Assembly (NCBI GenBank): GCA_964642315.1
Contig: CAZXOG010000001.1
Span: 310,001-374,000, forward strand
Length of the DNA: 64,000 nucleotides
Reading direction: 5' to 3'
From: JAGVDM01 sp964642315
GTDB taxonomy: Bacteria > Patescibacteriota > Gracilibacteria > Peribacterales > Peribacteraceae
Part shown: one piece after another, positions 23,972-33,067 of the stretch
Layout: every line of letters begins with the position of its first letter
How positions within the stretch are numbered: position 1 is the first letter of the stretch
Position numbers and translations under genes: made by a program
Notes under the pieces: generated by a model
The model's input: only the letters and a program-made list of their open reading frames with translations
What the model was told of the DNA's origin: nothing
Databases searched by the model: none

Positions 23972-25627
23972 ATGCCGCGTGTGTCCGCCCTCAGAACTGG
24001 CGTGCTCTGGTCAGGGATCCTGTGCCCCGTTCTCGCTGGTGCGCAGGGCATGGAAAACATCGGCATTCCGGAGAGCGGCGCATCGCCATTCCTCTTCCTC
24101 GTCGGTGTCGTGCTCCTCGCCGTCGTGCTCGCGCGGTTCGGGATGGGAGTCATGAACCTTTGTTTCCTGGAGGAGGAGACCATTGCCTCCATCGAGCGGC
24201 GCCACCCGTACCTGCCGCGCATCCGCACCGCGGCAGGGATTGCCGCCGCGACCGCGCTCGTGATCGCCCTCGCATTCAAAACAGTCATCGGCATCGCGCC
24301 GTTCGACGGGCAGCACGGTTGGCTGCGTCTCATCCTGGCGCTCATTGCCGGCGGATGCATCGCCATCGCGGTCCGTTTCCGCTGGCCGGCGAAATCCCGG
24401 CAGTTCGTCTTCGCGGCGATCACGGGGACGATCATCACGTTCGCGCTCATCGGGCTGGAGCGGGCGATGTTCTCCGAGGATCTCGGGCGGGATCCCTTCG
24501 TGATCACGGTGGGTCTTGTGTGCCTCATTGTTGCCTGGAGATTCCTCTTCGGCCCGTGGCAGCCCCCCGTGAAGGCGGTCGTGCTCGGGACTTTCATCTT
24601 CTGGGTGGCGATGCACATGCTCTTCAGCGCTTCCGGAACGGAGCGCCTGGCCCATGTGCTCGCCGCGGGGATTGCCCTCGTGCCCGCGATTATCTGGTGC
24701 ATGCTCTTCCTCGGGTATCACCGGCAGCGGCTGAGCACCGTCGTGCTCATGTTCTTCTCCGGCATGCTCTCCACGGCGCCGATCCTGCTCTACGACAAGA
24801 TCCTGCGGAGCGGCCTCGAGCTGCAGTTCTTCCTCTTCCGCATCGTTCCCGAGAGCTTCACGCAGACCTCGAACACGTTCGTCTCCGGCAGGATGACCGG
24901 CATTTCGCCCTACCATTCCACTATTGCCGCGACGCTGGTCTCGTTCCTCCTTGTCGGGCTCATCGAGGAGCTGAGCAAGTTCTGGGTCCTCAGGCGCAGC
25001 GGCTGCGGATCCTTCCGGAGCATCGATGATGTCATGCAGCTTGCGATCATCGTCGCGATCGGCTTCGCGTTCGCCGAGAACGTGCTGAATCCCAACTACT
25101 TTATCGCGTTCGTGAAGGAGCACATCGTTGGCGGTCAGCCAGACTGGGCGGCATTCCTGGGGAACTTCCTCGGGAGGTCCATTCTCACGACGATGGTGCA
25201 CATCGTCTCCACGGGCATCCTCGGGTACTTCTACGGCATTTCGCTCTTCACGCCATCATACATGCGGGAGGACCGTCTTGCGGGGCGGCGGGTGTTCCTG
25301 CCGCGGTTCCTGCATTCGCTCCTCCGGATTCCGGAGGAGGAGGTATTCGAGCGGGAGATGATCTTCATCGGCATGACGACGGCGGTGATCCTGCACGGGG
25401 TGTTCAACTTCCTCGTTACGCTGCCGTCGCTCCTCCCGGGAAATCCGAATACGCTCGGCGACCTCGTGGGCGCCGCGGAAGATTCGCCCCTCCATCTCAT
25501 TGCCATCCTCGTCGCGCCGGCGCTCTTCTACGTCGTCGGCGGATTCTGGCTGCTCTCGACACTCTTCGCGAGCGACCGCAACGCAAAGGAACGGGCTGTT
25601 GCCGTGCACGGGCCGGCTGTTGCGTAG
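23972..25627 (+). CDS. PrsW-like intramembrane protease
   Basis: A 551-residue polytopic membrane protein, about 12 hydrophobic segments. The family motifs are in the C-terminal half: LIEELSKFW (the EExxK pattern), then GFAFAENVL and a His-containing helix (TTMVHIVSTGILGYFYG). PrsW-type enzymes cut membrane proteins, such as anti-sigma factors, after a first protease has removed the outer part; an S41 protease follows 50 bases downstream. A putative TAAAAT -10 at 23946-23951 lies before the ATG at 23972. The in-frame ATGs at 23942 and 23954 are too close to it or upstream. Confidence 0.8.
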   Translation: MPRVSALRTGVLWSGILCPVLAGAQGMENIGIPESGASPFLFLVGVVLLAVVLARFGMGVMNLCFLEEETIASIERRHPYLPRIRTAAGIAAATALVIALAFKTVIGIAPFDGQHGWLRLILALIAGGCIAIAVRFRWPAKSRQFVFAAITGTIITFALIGLERAMFSEDLGRDPFVITVGLVCLIVAWRFLFGPWQPPVKAVVLGTFIFWVAMHMLFSASGTERLAHVLAAGIALVPAIIWCMLFLGYHRQRLSTVVLMFFSGMLSTAPILLYDKILRSGLELQFFLFRIVPESFTQTSNTFVSGRMTGISPYHSTIAATLVSFLLVGLIEELSKFWVLRRSGCGSFRSIDDVMQLAIIVAIGFAFAENVLNPNYFIAFVKEHIVGGQPDWAAFLGNFLGRSILTTMVHIVSTGILGYFYGISLFTPSYMREDRLAGRRVFLPRFLHSLLRIPEEEVFEREMIFIGMTTAVILHGVFNFLVTLPSLLPGNPNTLGDLVGAAEDSPLHLIAILVAPALFYVVGGFWLLSTLFASDRNAKERAVAVHGPAVA

Positions 25628-25675
25628 GGGGCGGGGGACTCGTAGGCTGTGCGTACTCACATTCCCGCAGTTGTT

Positions 25676-27334
25676 ATGATGCACCGTTTCCTTTCCCGTG
25701 TCGGCCTGTTGCCGTTCACACTCGCGTGTATGCTCGCGCTGCCTTTCGCGGCAGCGGCAGCGAGCGGTGCTGATTTCGGCAATGGTTCCATTGTCGAGCG
25801 CGGCACGTTCATCCGTGAGTCCATGCAGGCGCTCGGGGTCGCCGTGGTAGAACGGGCGCCCGGCGAGTACCGCATTCCGTACGAACGGATCCCGGCTCCA
25901 ATGCTCCCGTATATCCAGGCTGCGGAGGATGCGAAGGCACTCGACGCCTTCGGCAAGGATCTTCGTCTCGCGTATCCGATCACCCGCGGCGAGGCGCTGC
26001 GGTTCCTCGTGGAGCTCCTGCAGGTGAAGAGCGCGCAGGACGTCGGGCGTTTCCGTGACGTCCGCGAGGGCACCATGGAGGAGCGCGCGGTGCAGGTGGC
26101 AATCGGGAAGGCGTGGATGCAGCCGCTGCGGTCGAATTACTTCGGCCTCGAACGCCAGCTCACTCCTGCAGAAGCACGGACACTCGTGAACCGTGCTTCG
26201 GGTGAGGAGAGCGGGGGCGTCCCCGCCGGAGAGGAGGGGGAGGATATATCCATTCCCACAATCCGCATCGAGCTCCGGGGGAAAGGCGCGGAGAGCACGG
26301 GCAACATCCCGAACGCCAAGGTGCTCGATGCCGTCTGGCAGATCGTCCGAAGCGACTACCTCTACGAGGAGAAAATCGACGAGGACGATGCCATGTACGA
26401 CAGCATCGAGGCGGTTGTACGCAGCCTTGGCGATCCGTACTCCAGCTTCATGCGTCCGAAGACGAGCCGGCAGTTCCAGACGCAGATCGACGGGGAAGTA
26501 TCCGGCATTGGGGCCCAGGTGGAGGAGCGGGAAGGCATCCTCACGATCGTCACGCCACTCGAGGGATCGCCGGCGCAGAAAGCCGGTCTCAAGCCGAATG
26601 ACCAGATTCTGAGCGTGGACGGCGTGAGCATCGAAGACCTCGATTTCCTCGATGCCGTGGAGAAGGTGCGCGGTCCCCGGGGATCGAAGGTCACGCTCAC
26701 GATTAGCCGCAACGGTGTCCACTTCGATGTCACAGTGTTGCGCGATACCGTGAAGGTGCCGGAGATCGCCGTGAGCTGGCAGGGGACAGTGGCCGTCGTC
26801 CGGCTCATGCAGTTCGGCAAGCTCACGGATACGGAACTCCGCGGTCTGCTCACCGATATCCAGGCGAAACGCCCGACCGGCATTGTGCTCGATCTGCGCA
26901 ACAATCCGGGAGGATTGCTCCACGCAGCGAATACCGTTGTGAGCAACTTCCTCCCGAAGGGGAGCGACGTGGCGATCATCCGGGCGCGGGACGGGGAATC
27001 GGTGGACCGGACAAGCGAGGAGCCGACCATTCGCACCGATGTGCCGCTGGTGGTGCTGGTGAATGAGGGTTCCGCGAGCGCGTCCGAAATTGTTGCCGGT
27101 GCCCTGCAGGATCACGACAGGGCAACAATCGTTGGCACGAAGTCGTTCGGCAAGGGGACGGTGCAGGAGGTGCTCGAGTTCGTCGACGGATCCAGCCTCA
27201 AGCTCACGATTGCGGAGTGGTTCACGCCGAAGGACCGTAAGATCGATGGAATCGGCGTCGAGCCGGATGTCGAGGTGCGCTACGATCCTGACCGGGACGT
27301 GCAGCTCCTCAGGGCAATCGATCTTCTCCGCTGA
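25676..27334 (+). CDS. S41 C-terminal processing protease with SLH-like N-terminal region
   Basis: A 552-residue exported serine protease with a signal peptide (about 1-25). Residues about 30-180 contain SLH-like repeats (PITRGEALRFLVELL; FRDV...AWMQPLRSNYFG...LTPAEARTLV). A PDZ domain (GIGAQVEEREGILTIVTPL...GLKPNDQILSVDG) and the S41 catalytic domain follow: the Ser is in NEGSASASE and the general-base Lys in FGKGTVQEV. These enzymes trim or degrade envelope proteins. It follows the PrsW-like gene closely on the same strand, suggesting stepwise proteolysis. Two adjacent ATGs (25676, 25679) are equivalent starts. Confidence 0.93.
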   Translation: MMHRFLSRVGLLPFTLACMLALPFAAAAASGADFGNGSIVERGTFIRESMQALGVAVVERAPGEYRIPYERIPAPMLPYIQAAEDAKALDAFGKDLRLAYPITRGEALRFLVELLQVKSAQDVGRFRDVREGTMEERAVQVAIGKAWMQPLRSNYFGLERQLTPAEARTLVNRASGEESGGVPAGEEGEDISIPTIRIELRGKGAESTGNIPNAKVLDAVWQIVRSDYLYEEKIDEDDAMYDSIEAVVRSLGDPYSSFMRPKTSRQFQTQIDGEVSGIGAQVEEREGILTIVTPLEGSPAQKAGLKPNDQILSVDGVSIEDLDFLDAVEKVRGPRGSKVTLTISRNGVHFDVTVLRDTVKVPEIAVSWQGTVAVVRLMQFGKLTDTELRGLLTDIQAKRPTGIVLDLRNNPGGLLHAANTVVSNFLPKGSDVAIIRARDGESVDRTSEEPTIRTDVPLVVLVNEGSASASEIVAGALQDHDRATIVGTKSFGKGTVQEVLEFVDGSSLKLTIAEWFTPKDRKIDGIGVEPDVEVRYDPDRDVQLLRAIDLLR

Positions 27335-27380
27335 TTTACGCCATTTCTCCGTATACAGGGAAGATCGATATGATTCCTGA

Positions 27381-27408
27381 TTGACTCGCGGGAAAACCAT
27401 TCTATAGT
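27381..27408 (+). promoter_or_regulatory. Promoter of the DksA-like gene
   Basis: TTGACT (27381-27386), a 16-base spacer and TATAGT (27403-27408). The ATG is 23 bases downstream, so the leader is about 17 bases and contains no Shine-Dalgarno sequence. Confidence 0.7.
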
Positions 27409-27431
27409 GCGGCAAATTTCCCGTTCCACAC

Positions 27432-28001
27432 ATGGTGAAAGCCCCACGGAAAATTGCCGAGAAACCGCAGGTGAAACAGGCTCCCCGCAGGGCGCCGAGG
27501 GATTTCACGGCGCTCCGGGATGCGCTGCTGAAGAAGCGGGAGGATCTCATGAGGGTGCTTGCCGGCCAGAACCACTCGTTCCAGGATCAGTCTAGGGTGC
27601 TGCAGCAGGATCACCGTGGCGAGGAAGCCGACGACCGGGATACCGTCATGCAGACGACGCTCATTGAGCGCACGGAAATCGCCATTCAGCAGATTGATGC
27701 TGCGCTCTCGCGCATCCGCGAGAAAGCGTACGGCGTGTGCAGCGGGTGCGGGACCGCAATTCCGAAAGCGCGCTTGGAAGCGATGCCTTTTGCGGAACGC
27801 TGCGTTCGCTGCCAGTCGGAATTCGAGCAATCGGGGGAGGCGACGGAGGACGAGCCGGACTGGTCGAGGATGCTCCTCCTTGAGGAGGATCCGGCCATAG
27901 CGGATTTTACGGAGAGGGACGGGGAAGAAGGAGAAGGCGAAGGGCAGCAGTGGCAGCAGCCGGAAACGAAGAACCGTGGGCGCAAGAAGAAGGGGCAATA
28001 A
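27432..28001 (+). CDS. DksA/TraR-family zinc-finger protein
   Basis: A 189-residue protein. A basic N-terminus and a long helical region with the conserved DDRDTVMQTTLIERTEI precede a C4 zinc finger (CSGCG...CVRCQ), the DksA/TraR signature. Family members bind the RNA polymerase secondary channel and tune transcription with ppGpp, or act as small stress regulators. The C-terminal 50 residues are acidic, then end in a basic NRGRKKKGQ tail; both ends differ from typical DksA. Confidence 0.88.
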   Translation: MVKAPRKIAEKPQVKQAPRRAPRDFTALRDALLKKREDLMRVLAGQNHSFQDQSRVLQQDHRGEEADDRDTVMQTTLIERTEIAIQQIDAALSRIREKAYGVCSGCGTAIPKARLEAMPFAERCVRCQSEFEQSGEATEDEPDWSRMLLLEEDPAIADFTERDGEEGEGEGQQWQQPETKNRGRKKKGQ

Positions 28002-28027
28002 GGGGCATGCAGAACCGCATGCTCCCC
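28002..28027. terminator. Hairpin between convergent genes, probable bidirectional terminator
   Basis: GGGGCATGC at 28002-28010 pairs with GCATGCTCCCC at 28017-28027, with a small bulge and the 6-base loop agaacc. It begins one base after the DksA-like stop and lies 35 bases beyond the rpsU stop. No T-run. Confidence 0.5.
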
Positions 28028-28061
28028 AGAAGAAACACGTACCTCCCCGGCACCCGGATTG

Positions 28062-28277
28062 TTACATGTTGGAGTAGAACTGCCGCTGGCGGTTCTCCGT
28101 GCGGTGCTGTTCGCGCTTGAGGGCGCGCACGCGCACGAGGCGCCTGCTCAACGGGCGTTTGCGGGAAGAACGTTCCCGGAGCATTTTGAGGATGCCCGTC
28201 TTCTGGACCTGCTTCTTCCACCTCTGAAAGAGGCTGTCATTGCTTTCCTGGCCTTTTCTGTACGCGTAGACGGTCAT
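28062..28277 (-). CDS. rpsU: 30S ribosomal protein S21
   Basis: A 71-residue basic protein. MTVYAYRKGQESNDSLFQRWKK followed by QKTGILKMLRERSSRKRPLS matches bS21, which sits near the 3' end of 16S rRNA and helps initiation. The rest is Arg/Lys-rich, as expected. S21 lies beside the anti-Shine-Dalgarno region, which is of interest because few genes here have a Shine-Dalgarno sequence. It is transcribed alone, divergent from the inositol-monophosphatase gene. Confidence 0.9.
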   Translation of the reverse strand: MTVYAYRKGQESNDSLFQRWKKQVQKTGILKMLRERSSRKRPLSRRLVRVRALKREQHRTENRQRQFYSNM

Positions 28278-28367
28278 AACGACCGCAGCAGGGTACGTGG
28301 AGGCGCGGGGCTCCGCAAGAGAATTCTCGCGGGAGTTTCTTCGCTAGGGCGATGCAGCTCATGCTGG

Positions 28368-28373
28368 TAGGCT
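28368..28373 (+). promoter_or_regulatory. -10-like element of the inositol-monophosphatase gene
   Basis: TAGGCT, 8 bases before the ATG at 28382. The same GTAGGCT string occurs just upstream of ribD and of the S41 protease gene. No -35 visible. Confidence 0.35.
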
Positions 28374-28381
28374 AGAGAGTG

Positions 28382-29161
28382 ATGCATGAGCTCGTGCGAG
28401 CTATCGGTGTGGCTGAGCAGGCCGCAAGGGCGGCCGGGGACCGCATTCTGCGAGGATATGCGGAAGATCTTGCAATTGCCGTGAAATCCGATCCTGCGGA
28501 CCGCGTGACGCAGGTGGACCGCGAAGCGCAGGCGATCATCGCCGGCGTGCTCGGCAGTGCGTTCCCGGAGATCCCGGTGCTCGGGGAGGAGGATAGCCGC
28601 GCGGGAAAGGCCGATCGTGCGGAGAGGCGGTGGATCGTGGATCCGCTCGACGGCACGACGAACTTCATCCAGCGCCTTCCCCATGTCGGGGTTTCCATTG
28701 CCCTCGAGCAGGGGGGCGAGCCGGTAGCCGGTGTGCTCTACTTCCCCGCGTTTGATCGTCTCTACGCCGCAACCCGGGGCGGCGGCGCCCTCTGCAACGG
28801 CGCACGAATCCGCGTGCGGAATGTTGGCCGTCTGCAGGATGCCGTCGTTGCGGAGGTCTATTCCGACCGCCTCCACCGCGGGAAGGAAGTGGTGTTCCCC
28901 CCGTGCCTCGCGTACCGGAAGTATGGCAGTGCCGTGACGTCGCTCGCGTACCTTGCCGAAGGTGCAGTGGATGCGGTCGGGCTCGAGTGCCACTTGTGGG
29001 ATATCGCTGCTGCGGCTGTGATTGTCCGCGAGGCGGGCGGGGAGGTGGAATGGGCACCGCGTGCTGCGGGAGGCGGCCCGCGTTCGCCTGTTCTTGCCAT
29101 TGCGGCGTGCCCCGGGATTTTCCATGAGTTTGGCGCATTCGTTCGCCGTGTTCTCCGCTGA
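28382..29161 (+). CDS. Inositol-monophosphatase family phosphatase
   Basis: A 259-residue Mg-dependent sugar-phosphate phosphatase. The metal-site motifs are GEEDS (about residue 65), WIVDPLDGTTNF and, near the C-terminus, CHLWDIAAAAVIVREAGG. Substrates in the family include inositol phosphate, histidinol phosphate and 3'-phosphoadenosine phosphate, and the sequence does not decide among them. A HisN-type histidinol-phosphatase role is conceivable but unsupported. A GTG three bases earlier is an alternative start. Confidence 0.9.
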   Translation: MHELVRAIGVAEQAARAAGDRILRGYAEDLAIAVKSDPADRVTQVDREAQAIIAGVLGSAFPEIPVLGEEDSRAGKADRAERRWIVDPLDGTTNFIQRLPHVGVSIALEQGGEPVAGVLYFPAFDRLYAATRGGGALCNGARIRVRNVGRLQDAVVAEVYSDRLHRGKEVVFPPCLAYRKYGSAVTSLAYLAEGAVDAVGLECHLWDIAAAAVIVREAGGEVEWAPRAAGGGPRSPVLAIAACPGIFHEFGAFVRRVLR

Positions 29162-29185
29162 GGGGAGAAGTCCCGTGGGGAACCG

Positions 29186-29214
29186 TTGCCTCCCGGAAAA
29201 AACCTCAGTAGAAT
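29186..29214 (+). promoter_or_regulatory. Promoter of gyrB, nearly leaderless
   Basis: TTGCCT (29186-29191), a 17-base spacer and TAGAAT (29209-29214), then 10 bases to the ATG. The predicted 5' UTR is 2-4 bases. Confidence 0.7.
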
Positions 29215-29224
29215 CCACCAAGAT

Positions 29225-31273
29225 ATGGCAAAGGAGACCTACACAGCGCAGCAAATTCAGGTTCTCGAAGGCTTGGAACCCGTCCGGAAGCGTCCGGGGA
29301 TGTACATCGGTTCCACGGATGCGAGGGGGTTGCACCACTGCGCCTTCGAGCTCGTCGACAACGCAATCGACGAAGCCATGGCGGGCCACTGCAACGAGAT
29401 CACTGTCATGCTCTGCGACGACGGATCCGTGAGCGTGGAAGACAACGGCCGCGGCATCCCGGTGGATCTTCACCCCAAGCTCAAGAAGCCGGCACTCGAG
29501 ATCGTGCTCACAACGCTCCACGCGGGAGGCAAATTCGGCGGCGACGACAGCGGCTACAAGGTGTCTGGCGGTCTCCACGGCGTCGGGTCGTCGGTGGTGA
29601 ACGCGCTGAGCGTCCTCATGCGTGCGGAGGTGTATCGCGAGGGTGCTGTCTACATGCAGGAGTACTGCCGTGGTGTGCCGAAGGCGCAGATGTCGATCAT
29701 CGGCAAGACGAAGAAGCGCGGGACGAAAGTATCCTTCCTTCCCGATCCGGAGATTTTCGACACATTGGTCTTCAGCATGGAAACGCTCCTCACGCGTCTC
29801 CGCCAGCAGGCGTACCTCACGCGTGGTGTCACCATCTCTCTCCTCGACGAGCGCGAGGAGCGCCCGGAGGAAGACCAGAAGCTCCCGCGCCTCTACCGGT
29901 TCCACTTCGAGGACGGCATCTCCGCGTACGTCGCTCACTTGAGCCAGTCCAAGGAGCCGATCGGCACGCCGATCTGGTTCGAGAAGGATACGCCCGATGG
30001 ATTCGTGGAAGTCGCCCTCCAGTACTCCCAGTCGTTCCAGGAGCATGTGGTGAGCTTCGCGAACAACATTCACACCGTGGAGGGCGGGCACCATCTCTCC
30101 GGTTTCAAGGCTGCACTTACCCGCACGATCAACGCGTACGCACGCGCCCAGGGATTCCTGAAGGAAAAGGAGGAGAACCTGACGGCGGATGACGTGCGCG
30201 AAGGGCTCACTGCAGTCGTTTCCGTCCGCCTCAAGGAACCGCAGTTCGAGGGGCAGACCAAGGCGAAGCTCGGCAACGCAGAAATGAAGTCCGCGGTGGA
30301 GACGGTGGTGAACGAGAAGCTCGCCGAATACTTCGAGGAGCATCCCGGCGAAGCAAAGCAGGTCGTCGCCAAGTGTCTTCTCGCGTCGCGCGCGCGCCTG
30401 GCCGCTCGCGCCGCTCGCGACAGCGTAATCCGCAAAGGCGCGCTGGAAGGCATGACGCTTCCGGGCAAGCTTGCGGACTGCTCGAGCCGCGACCCCAAGG
30501 ACTGTGAACTCTTCATCGTGGAGGGTGATAGCGCCGGCGGCTCCGCGAAGCAGGGGCGCAACCGCGAGTTCCAGGCGATCCTGCCGCTGCGCGGCAAGAT
30601 TCTCAACGTTGAACAGGCGCGCTTGGACAAGATGCTCGCGAACAACGAGATCAAGGCGCTCATCATTGCGCTCGGCATCGGCATCGGGGAAGTGAAGGAC
30701 ATGGCGAAGCTCCGCTACGACCGCATTGTGATCATGACAGACGCGGACGTGGACGGCGCGCACATCCGCACACTTCTTCTCACGCTGTTCTACCGGTACT
30801 TTCCGGAGCTTATTGAGGGCGGGCACCTCTACATTGCGCAGCCGCCGCTCTTTAAGGTACAGAGGGGCAAGGATGCCCGGTACGTGTTCTCCGACGAGGA
30901 GAAGAAGCGCATTCTCTCCGAGTGGGGCATCAAGGCCTCGGAACTGCAGGACGTGGAAGCGGTAGAGGACGTCACGCAGGAGGGTGAGCTCGCAGAGGCG
31001 CAGGAGGAGGGGGCACAGGCGAAAGAGGAAGAGGCGGCAAAGAAGCGCGCAGCGAAGGTTGGGGTGCAGCGGTACAAAGGGCTTGGCGAAATGAATCCTG
31101 AGCAGCTGTGGGAGACGACGATGAACCCGGAGAGCCGCATCATGCTCCGCGTATCCATGGAAGATGCGGAGGCGGCAGATGCCACCTTTACTACGCTCAT
31201 GGGGTCGGAGGTCGCGCCGCGCCGCAAGTTCATCCAGACGCACGCGAAGACGGTGAAGAATCTTGATATATAG
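29225..31273 (+). CDS. gyrB: DNA gyrase subunit B
   Basis: ATPase subunit of a type IIA topoisomerase, 682 residues. The GHKL site includes ELVDNAIDEAMAG and DNGRGIPVD, with GGLHGVGSSVVNALS as the lid. The Toprim domain has EGDSAGGSAKQGR and MTDADVDGAHIRT, and the C-terminus has QRYKGLGEMNPEQLW. An acidic insert (about residues 590-620) precedes it. No gyrA lies next to it; ParE is formally possible, but the motifs and length fit GyrB better. The start at MAKETYT is fixed by the promoter. Confidence 0.95.
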   Translation: MAKETYTAQQIQVLEGLEPVRKRPGMYIGSTDARGLHHCAFELVDNAIDEAMAGHCNEITVMLCDDGSVSVEDNGRGIPVDLHPKLKKPALEIVLTTLHAGGKFGGDDSGYKVSGGLHGVGSSVVNALSVLMRAEVYREGAVYMQEYCRGVPKAQMSIIGKTKKRGTKVSFLPDPEIFDTLVFSMETLLTRLRQQAYLTRGVTISLLDEREERPEEDQKLPRLYRFHFEDGISAYVAHLSQSKEPIGTPIWFEKDTPDGFVEVALQYSQSFQEHVVSFANNIHTVEGGHHLSGFKAALTRTINAYARAQGFLKEKEENLTADDVREGLTAVVSVRLKEPQFEGQTKAKLGNAEMKSAVETVVNEKLAEYFEEHPGEAKQVVAKCLLASRARLAARAARDSVIRKGALEGMTLPGKLADCSSRDPKDCELFIVEGDSAGGSAKQGRNREFQAILPLRGKILNVEQARLDKMLANNEIKALIIALGIGIGEVKDMAKLRYDRIVIMTDADVDGAHIRTLLLTLFYRYFPELIEGGHLYIAQPPLFKVQRGKDARYVFSDEEKKRILSEWGIKASELQDVEAVEDVTQEGELAEAQEEGAQAKEEEAAKKRAAKVGVQRYKGLGEMNPEQLWETTMNPESRIMLRVSMEDAEAADATFTTLMGSEVAPRRKFIQTHAKTVKNLDI

Positions 31274-31293
31274 CGGATGGCGGTTTGCGAACA

Positions 31294-31341
31294 GCAGATA
31301 GCTCACGCCCCGTTTCGAGCGACCCGCTCACCGCTATTTGC
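31294..31341. terminator. Hairpin between convergent gyrB and hisS
   Basis: GCAGATAGC (31294-31302) pairs with GCTATTTGC (31333-31341), 8 Watson-Crick pairs and one wobble. An inner stem GAGC/GCTC lies at 31317-31329. A shared terminator is the likely role. No long T-run. Confidence 0.45.
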
Positions 31342-31347
31342 TCCTCG

Positions 31348-32697
31348 CTAGTCTTCGTCCGGTTCCACGTTGCCAAGATGATCCCGCAGCGTGTACTTAT
31401 CCAAGTTCTTCTCTCCAAGGAGGGTGACAACCTTTGGGATTGCCTGGTCGAACTTCACATGCTGCTGTTTGCCAGCGGCCATGTCGCGCAGGATAATCTT
31501 CCCCTCCTTCACTTCCATCTGTCCGAGGAGCAGCGCAAAGCGCGCCTCGAACTTGTCCGCGAGCCGCATCTGGCTCTTTAAGCTCGCTTCGCCGAGGGCG
31601 CCGACCGTGTGGATGCCGAGCTCGCGGAGCTGGGCGATGAGCTTGAGACACTGCTTCTTTGCCTCCGGGCCGAGCTGCGCCACGAACACGTCCACCTGAT
31701 CTTTGTGCGGCGCCTGAACGCCGGCTTCCTTCATGTGCCACATGATGCGTTCCATTCCTCCCGCGAAGCCTGTTCCGGGAGTCGGCTTGCCGCCGAGGAG
31801 CTCCATGAGTCCGTCGTACCGCCCGCCGCCGCCAACAGCATTCTGCGCTCCCGTGGACTGATCCCAGAACTCAAAGACGGTCTGCGTGTAGTAATCAAGT
31901 CCGCGCACGAGGCCGGAGTTCTGCGTGTAGGCGATGCCGAGTGTTTCCAAGTACTCGAGGACTGTCTCATGGTACGTGCGGCTCTCCGCATCGATGAACT
32001 GCGTGAATGCCGGAGCGGACTTGAGGAGGATCTGCGTATCTTCCTCTTTGGAATCGAGGAGGCGCAGCGGGTTCGTCGCAAGACGCTCACGGTCGAGCGC
32101 GGGCAAGTTGCGCTCCTTGCCGATGAAGAAGTCCTTCAGTGCGGCGACGTAGGCGCGCCGGCTTTCCGCGGTACCGATGTTATTGATCTGCAGCGTGAGC
32201 CTCTCGAGGATTTTCAGATCCTGCAGGATTTTCGTGACGACGTGAATGAGCTGCGCGTCGAGGCTCGGATCCTTGAGGCCGATGAGCTCGAAGTCGAACT
32301 GGTGGAACTGCCGGAAGCGTCCTTTCTGCGGCCGGTCGTGCCGGAAGCACTGCCCGATGGCGTAGAGCTGCACTGGCTGGGGCAGTTGCTGCATGCCGTG
32401 CTCGATATAGCTCCGGCAGATGCCCGCGGTGAATTCCGGGCGGAGCGCGAATTCCGGCTCGTCGTCGTCGCGCTTGGCGGCGGAGACGAGGAAGAGCTCC
32501 TTCTCCACGATGTCCGTGTGCTCGCCGATACCACGGTCGAAGATGTCGCGGCGCTCGAACATCGGAGGATCAATGCGCTGGTAGCCTGCCTGGCGCGCGC
32601 GGTGACGCACGGCTTTCTTGATGTACGTCATGTACCGTTGCTCCTCTGGGAGCACGTCATGCGTGCCTTTGGGGGTTCGGTATGCGGCTTCTGCCAT
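31348..32697 (-). CDS. hisS: Histidyl-tRNA synthetase
   Basis: Class II synthetase of 449 residues. The N-terminal TPKGTHDVLPEEQRY, motif 2 (FRHDRPQKGRFRQFHQFDFE), the histidine-binding LVRGLDYYTQTVFE and motif 3 (GGGGRYDGL...GFAGGMERI) are present, then a C-terminal anticodon-binding domain. The hisS-specific QRI-like N-terminal segment is also there. It is convergent with gyrB; the cognate tRNA-His lies 1.3 kb away. A TAGGAT 15 bases before the ATG suggests a short leader. Confidence 0.97.
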   Translation of the reverse strand: MAEAAYRTPKGTHDVLPEEQRYMTYIKKAVRHRARQAGYQRIDPPMFERRDIFDRGIGEHTDIVEKELFLVSAAKRDDDEPEFALRPEFTAGICRSYIEHGMQQLPQPVQLYAIGQCFRHDRPQKGRFRQFHQFDFELIGLKDPSLDAQLIHVVTKILQDLKILERLTLQINNIGTAESRRAYVAALKDFFIGKERNLPALDRERLATNPLRLLDSKEEDTQILLKSAPAFTQFIDAESRTYHETVLEYLETLGIAYTQNSGLVRGLDYYTQTVFEFWDQSTGAQNAVGGGGRYDGLMELLGGKPTPGTGFAGGMERIMWHMKEAGVQAPHKDQVDVFVAQLGPEAKKQCLKLIAQLRELGIHTVGALGEASLKSQMRLADKFEARFALLLGQMEVKEGKIILRDMAAGKQQHVKFDQAIPKVVTLLGEKNLDKYTLRDHLGNVEPDED

Positions 32698-32763
32698 GCG
32701 TCTTGGGCATGTATCCTACCAAGGTTTTTCAGCAGAAGGAAGTCTCTCTCTGGAAATTCCCCT

Positions 32764-32991
32764 TCATGGGCGCGCGTCCGCGTCCGCGCGGTATGCCCGG
32801 ATTGCCTGCTCACGCTCGCGGGCAGTCATTCTGAGGAGAAGTCCGTGCATTGCGATTGCGGCCTTCTCAGTCAAATCCGGAGATCCCCGAATTCCCATCA
32901 AGAGCACATAGGCTTCAACGAGGTCCTGTGAGGGGACTCCGTTCTCCATTTTCTGCACGGCAAGGCTGTAGCGGCGATTATCGCTGAGCAC
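32764..32991 (-). CDS. Small hypothetical protein
   Basis: A 75-residue helical protein (SLAVQKMENGVPSQDLVEAYVLLMGIRG, then MTAREREQAIRAYRAD) without a known domain, signal peptide or membrane segment. The gene is short but has a good promoter: TTGATG-16-TATTGT, with the GTG only 6 bases further. It is divergent from the winged-helix gene at 33068, so they may share control. Confidence 0.6.
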   Translation of the reverse strand: MLSDNRRYSLAVQKMENGVPSQDLVEAYVLLMGIRGSPDLTEKAAIAMHGLLLRMTAREREQAIRAYRADADARP

Positions 32992-32997
32992 GCGAAG

Positions 32998-33025
32998 ACA
33001 ATACGAATGAATTATTAATCATCAA
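32998..33025 (-). promoter_or_regulatory. Promoter of the small gene at 32764-32991, leaderless
   Basis: On the minus strand, TTGATG (33020-33025), a 16-base spacer and TATTGT (32998-33003), then 6 bases to the GTG. It lies in a distinctly AT-rich 76-base divergent gap. A TACATT at 33046-33051 may be the -10 for the opposite gene. Confidence 0.6.
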
Positions 33026-33067
33026 GAATTTCATAGAAATATTCTTACATTATGAGAAAGTATTGTT

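Noticed and set aside
28274..31306. A 1010-residue open frame antisense to gyrB
   Set aside because: It is a GC-rich shadow of gyrB; the composition is His/Arg/Leu-rich with no known domain, and gyrB itself is complete with motifs and promoter. Similar long shadows over rpsB-tsf (18754-20703), glyS (22372-25029) and the ATPases were also dropped.
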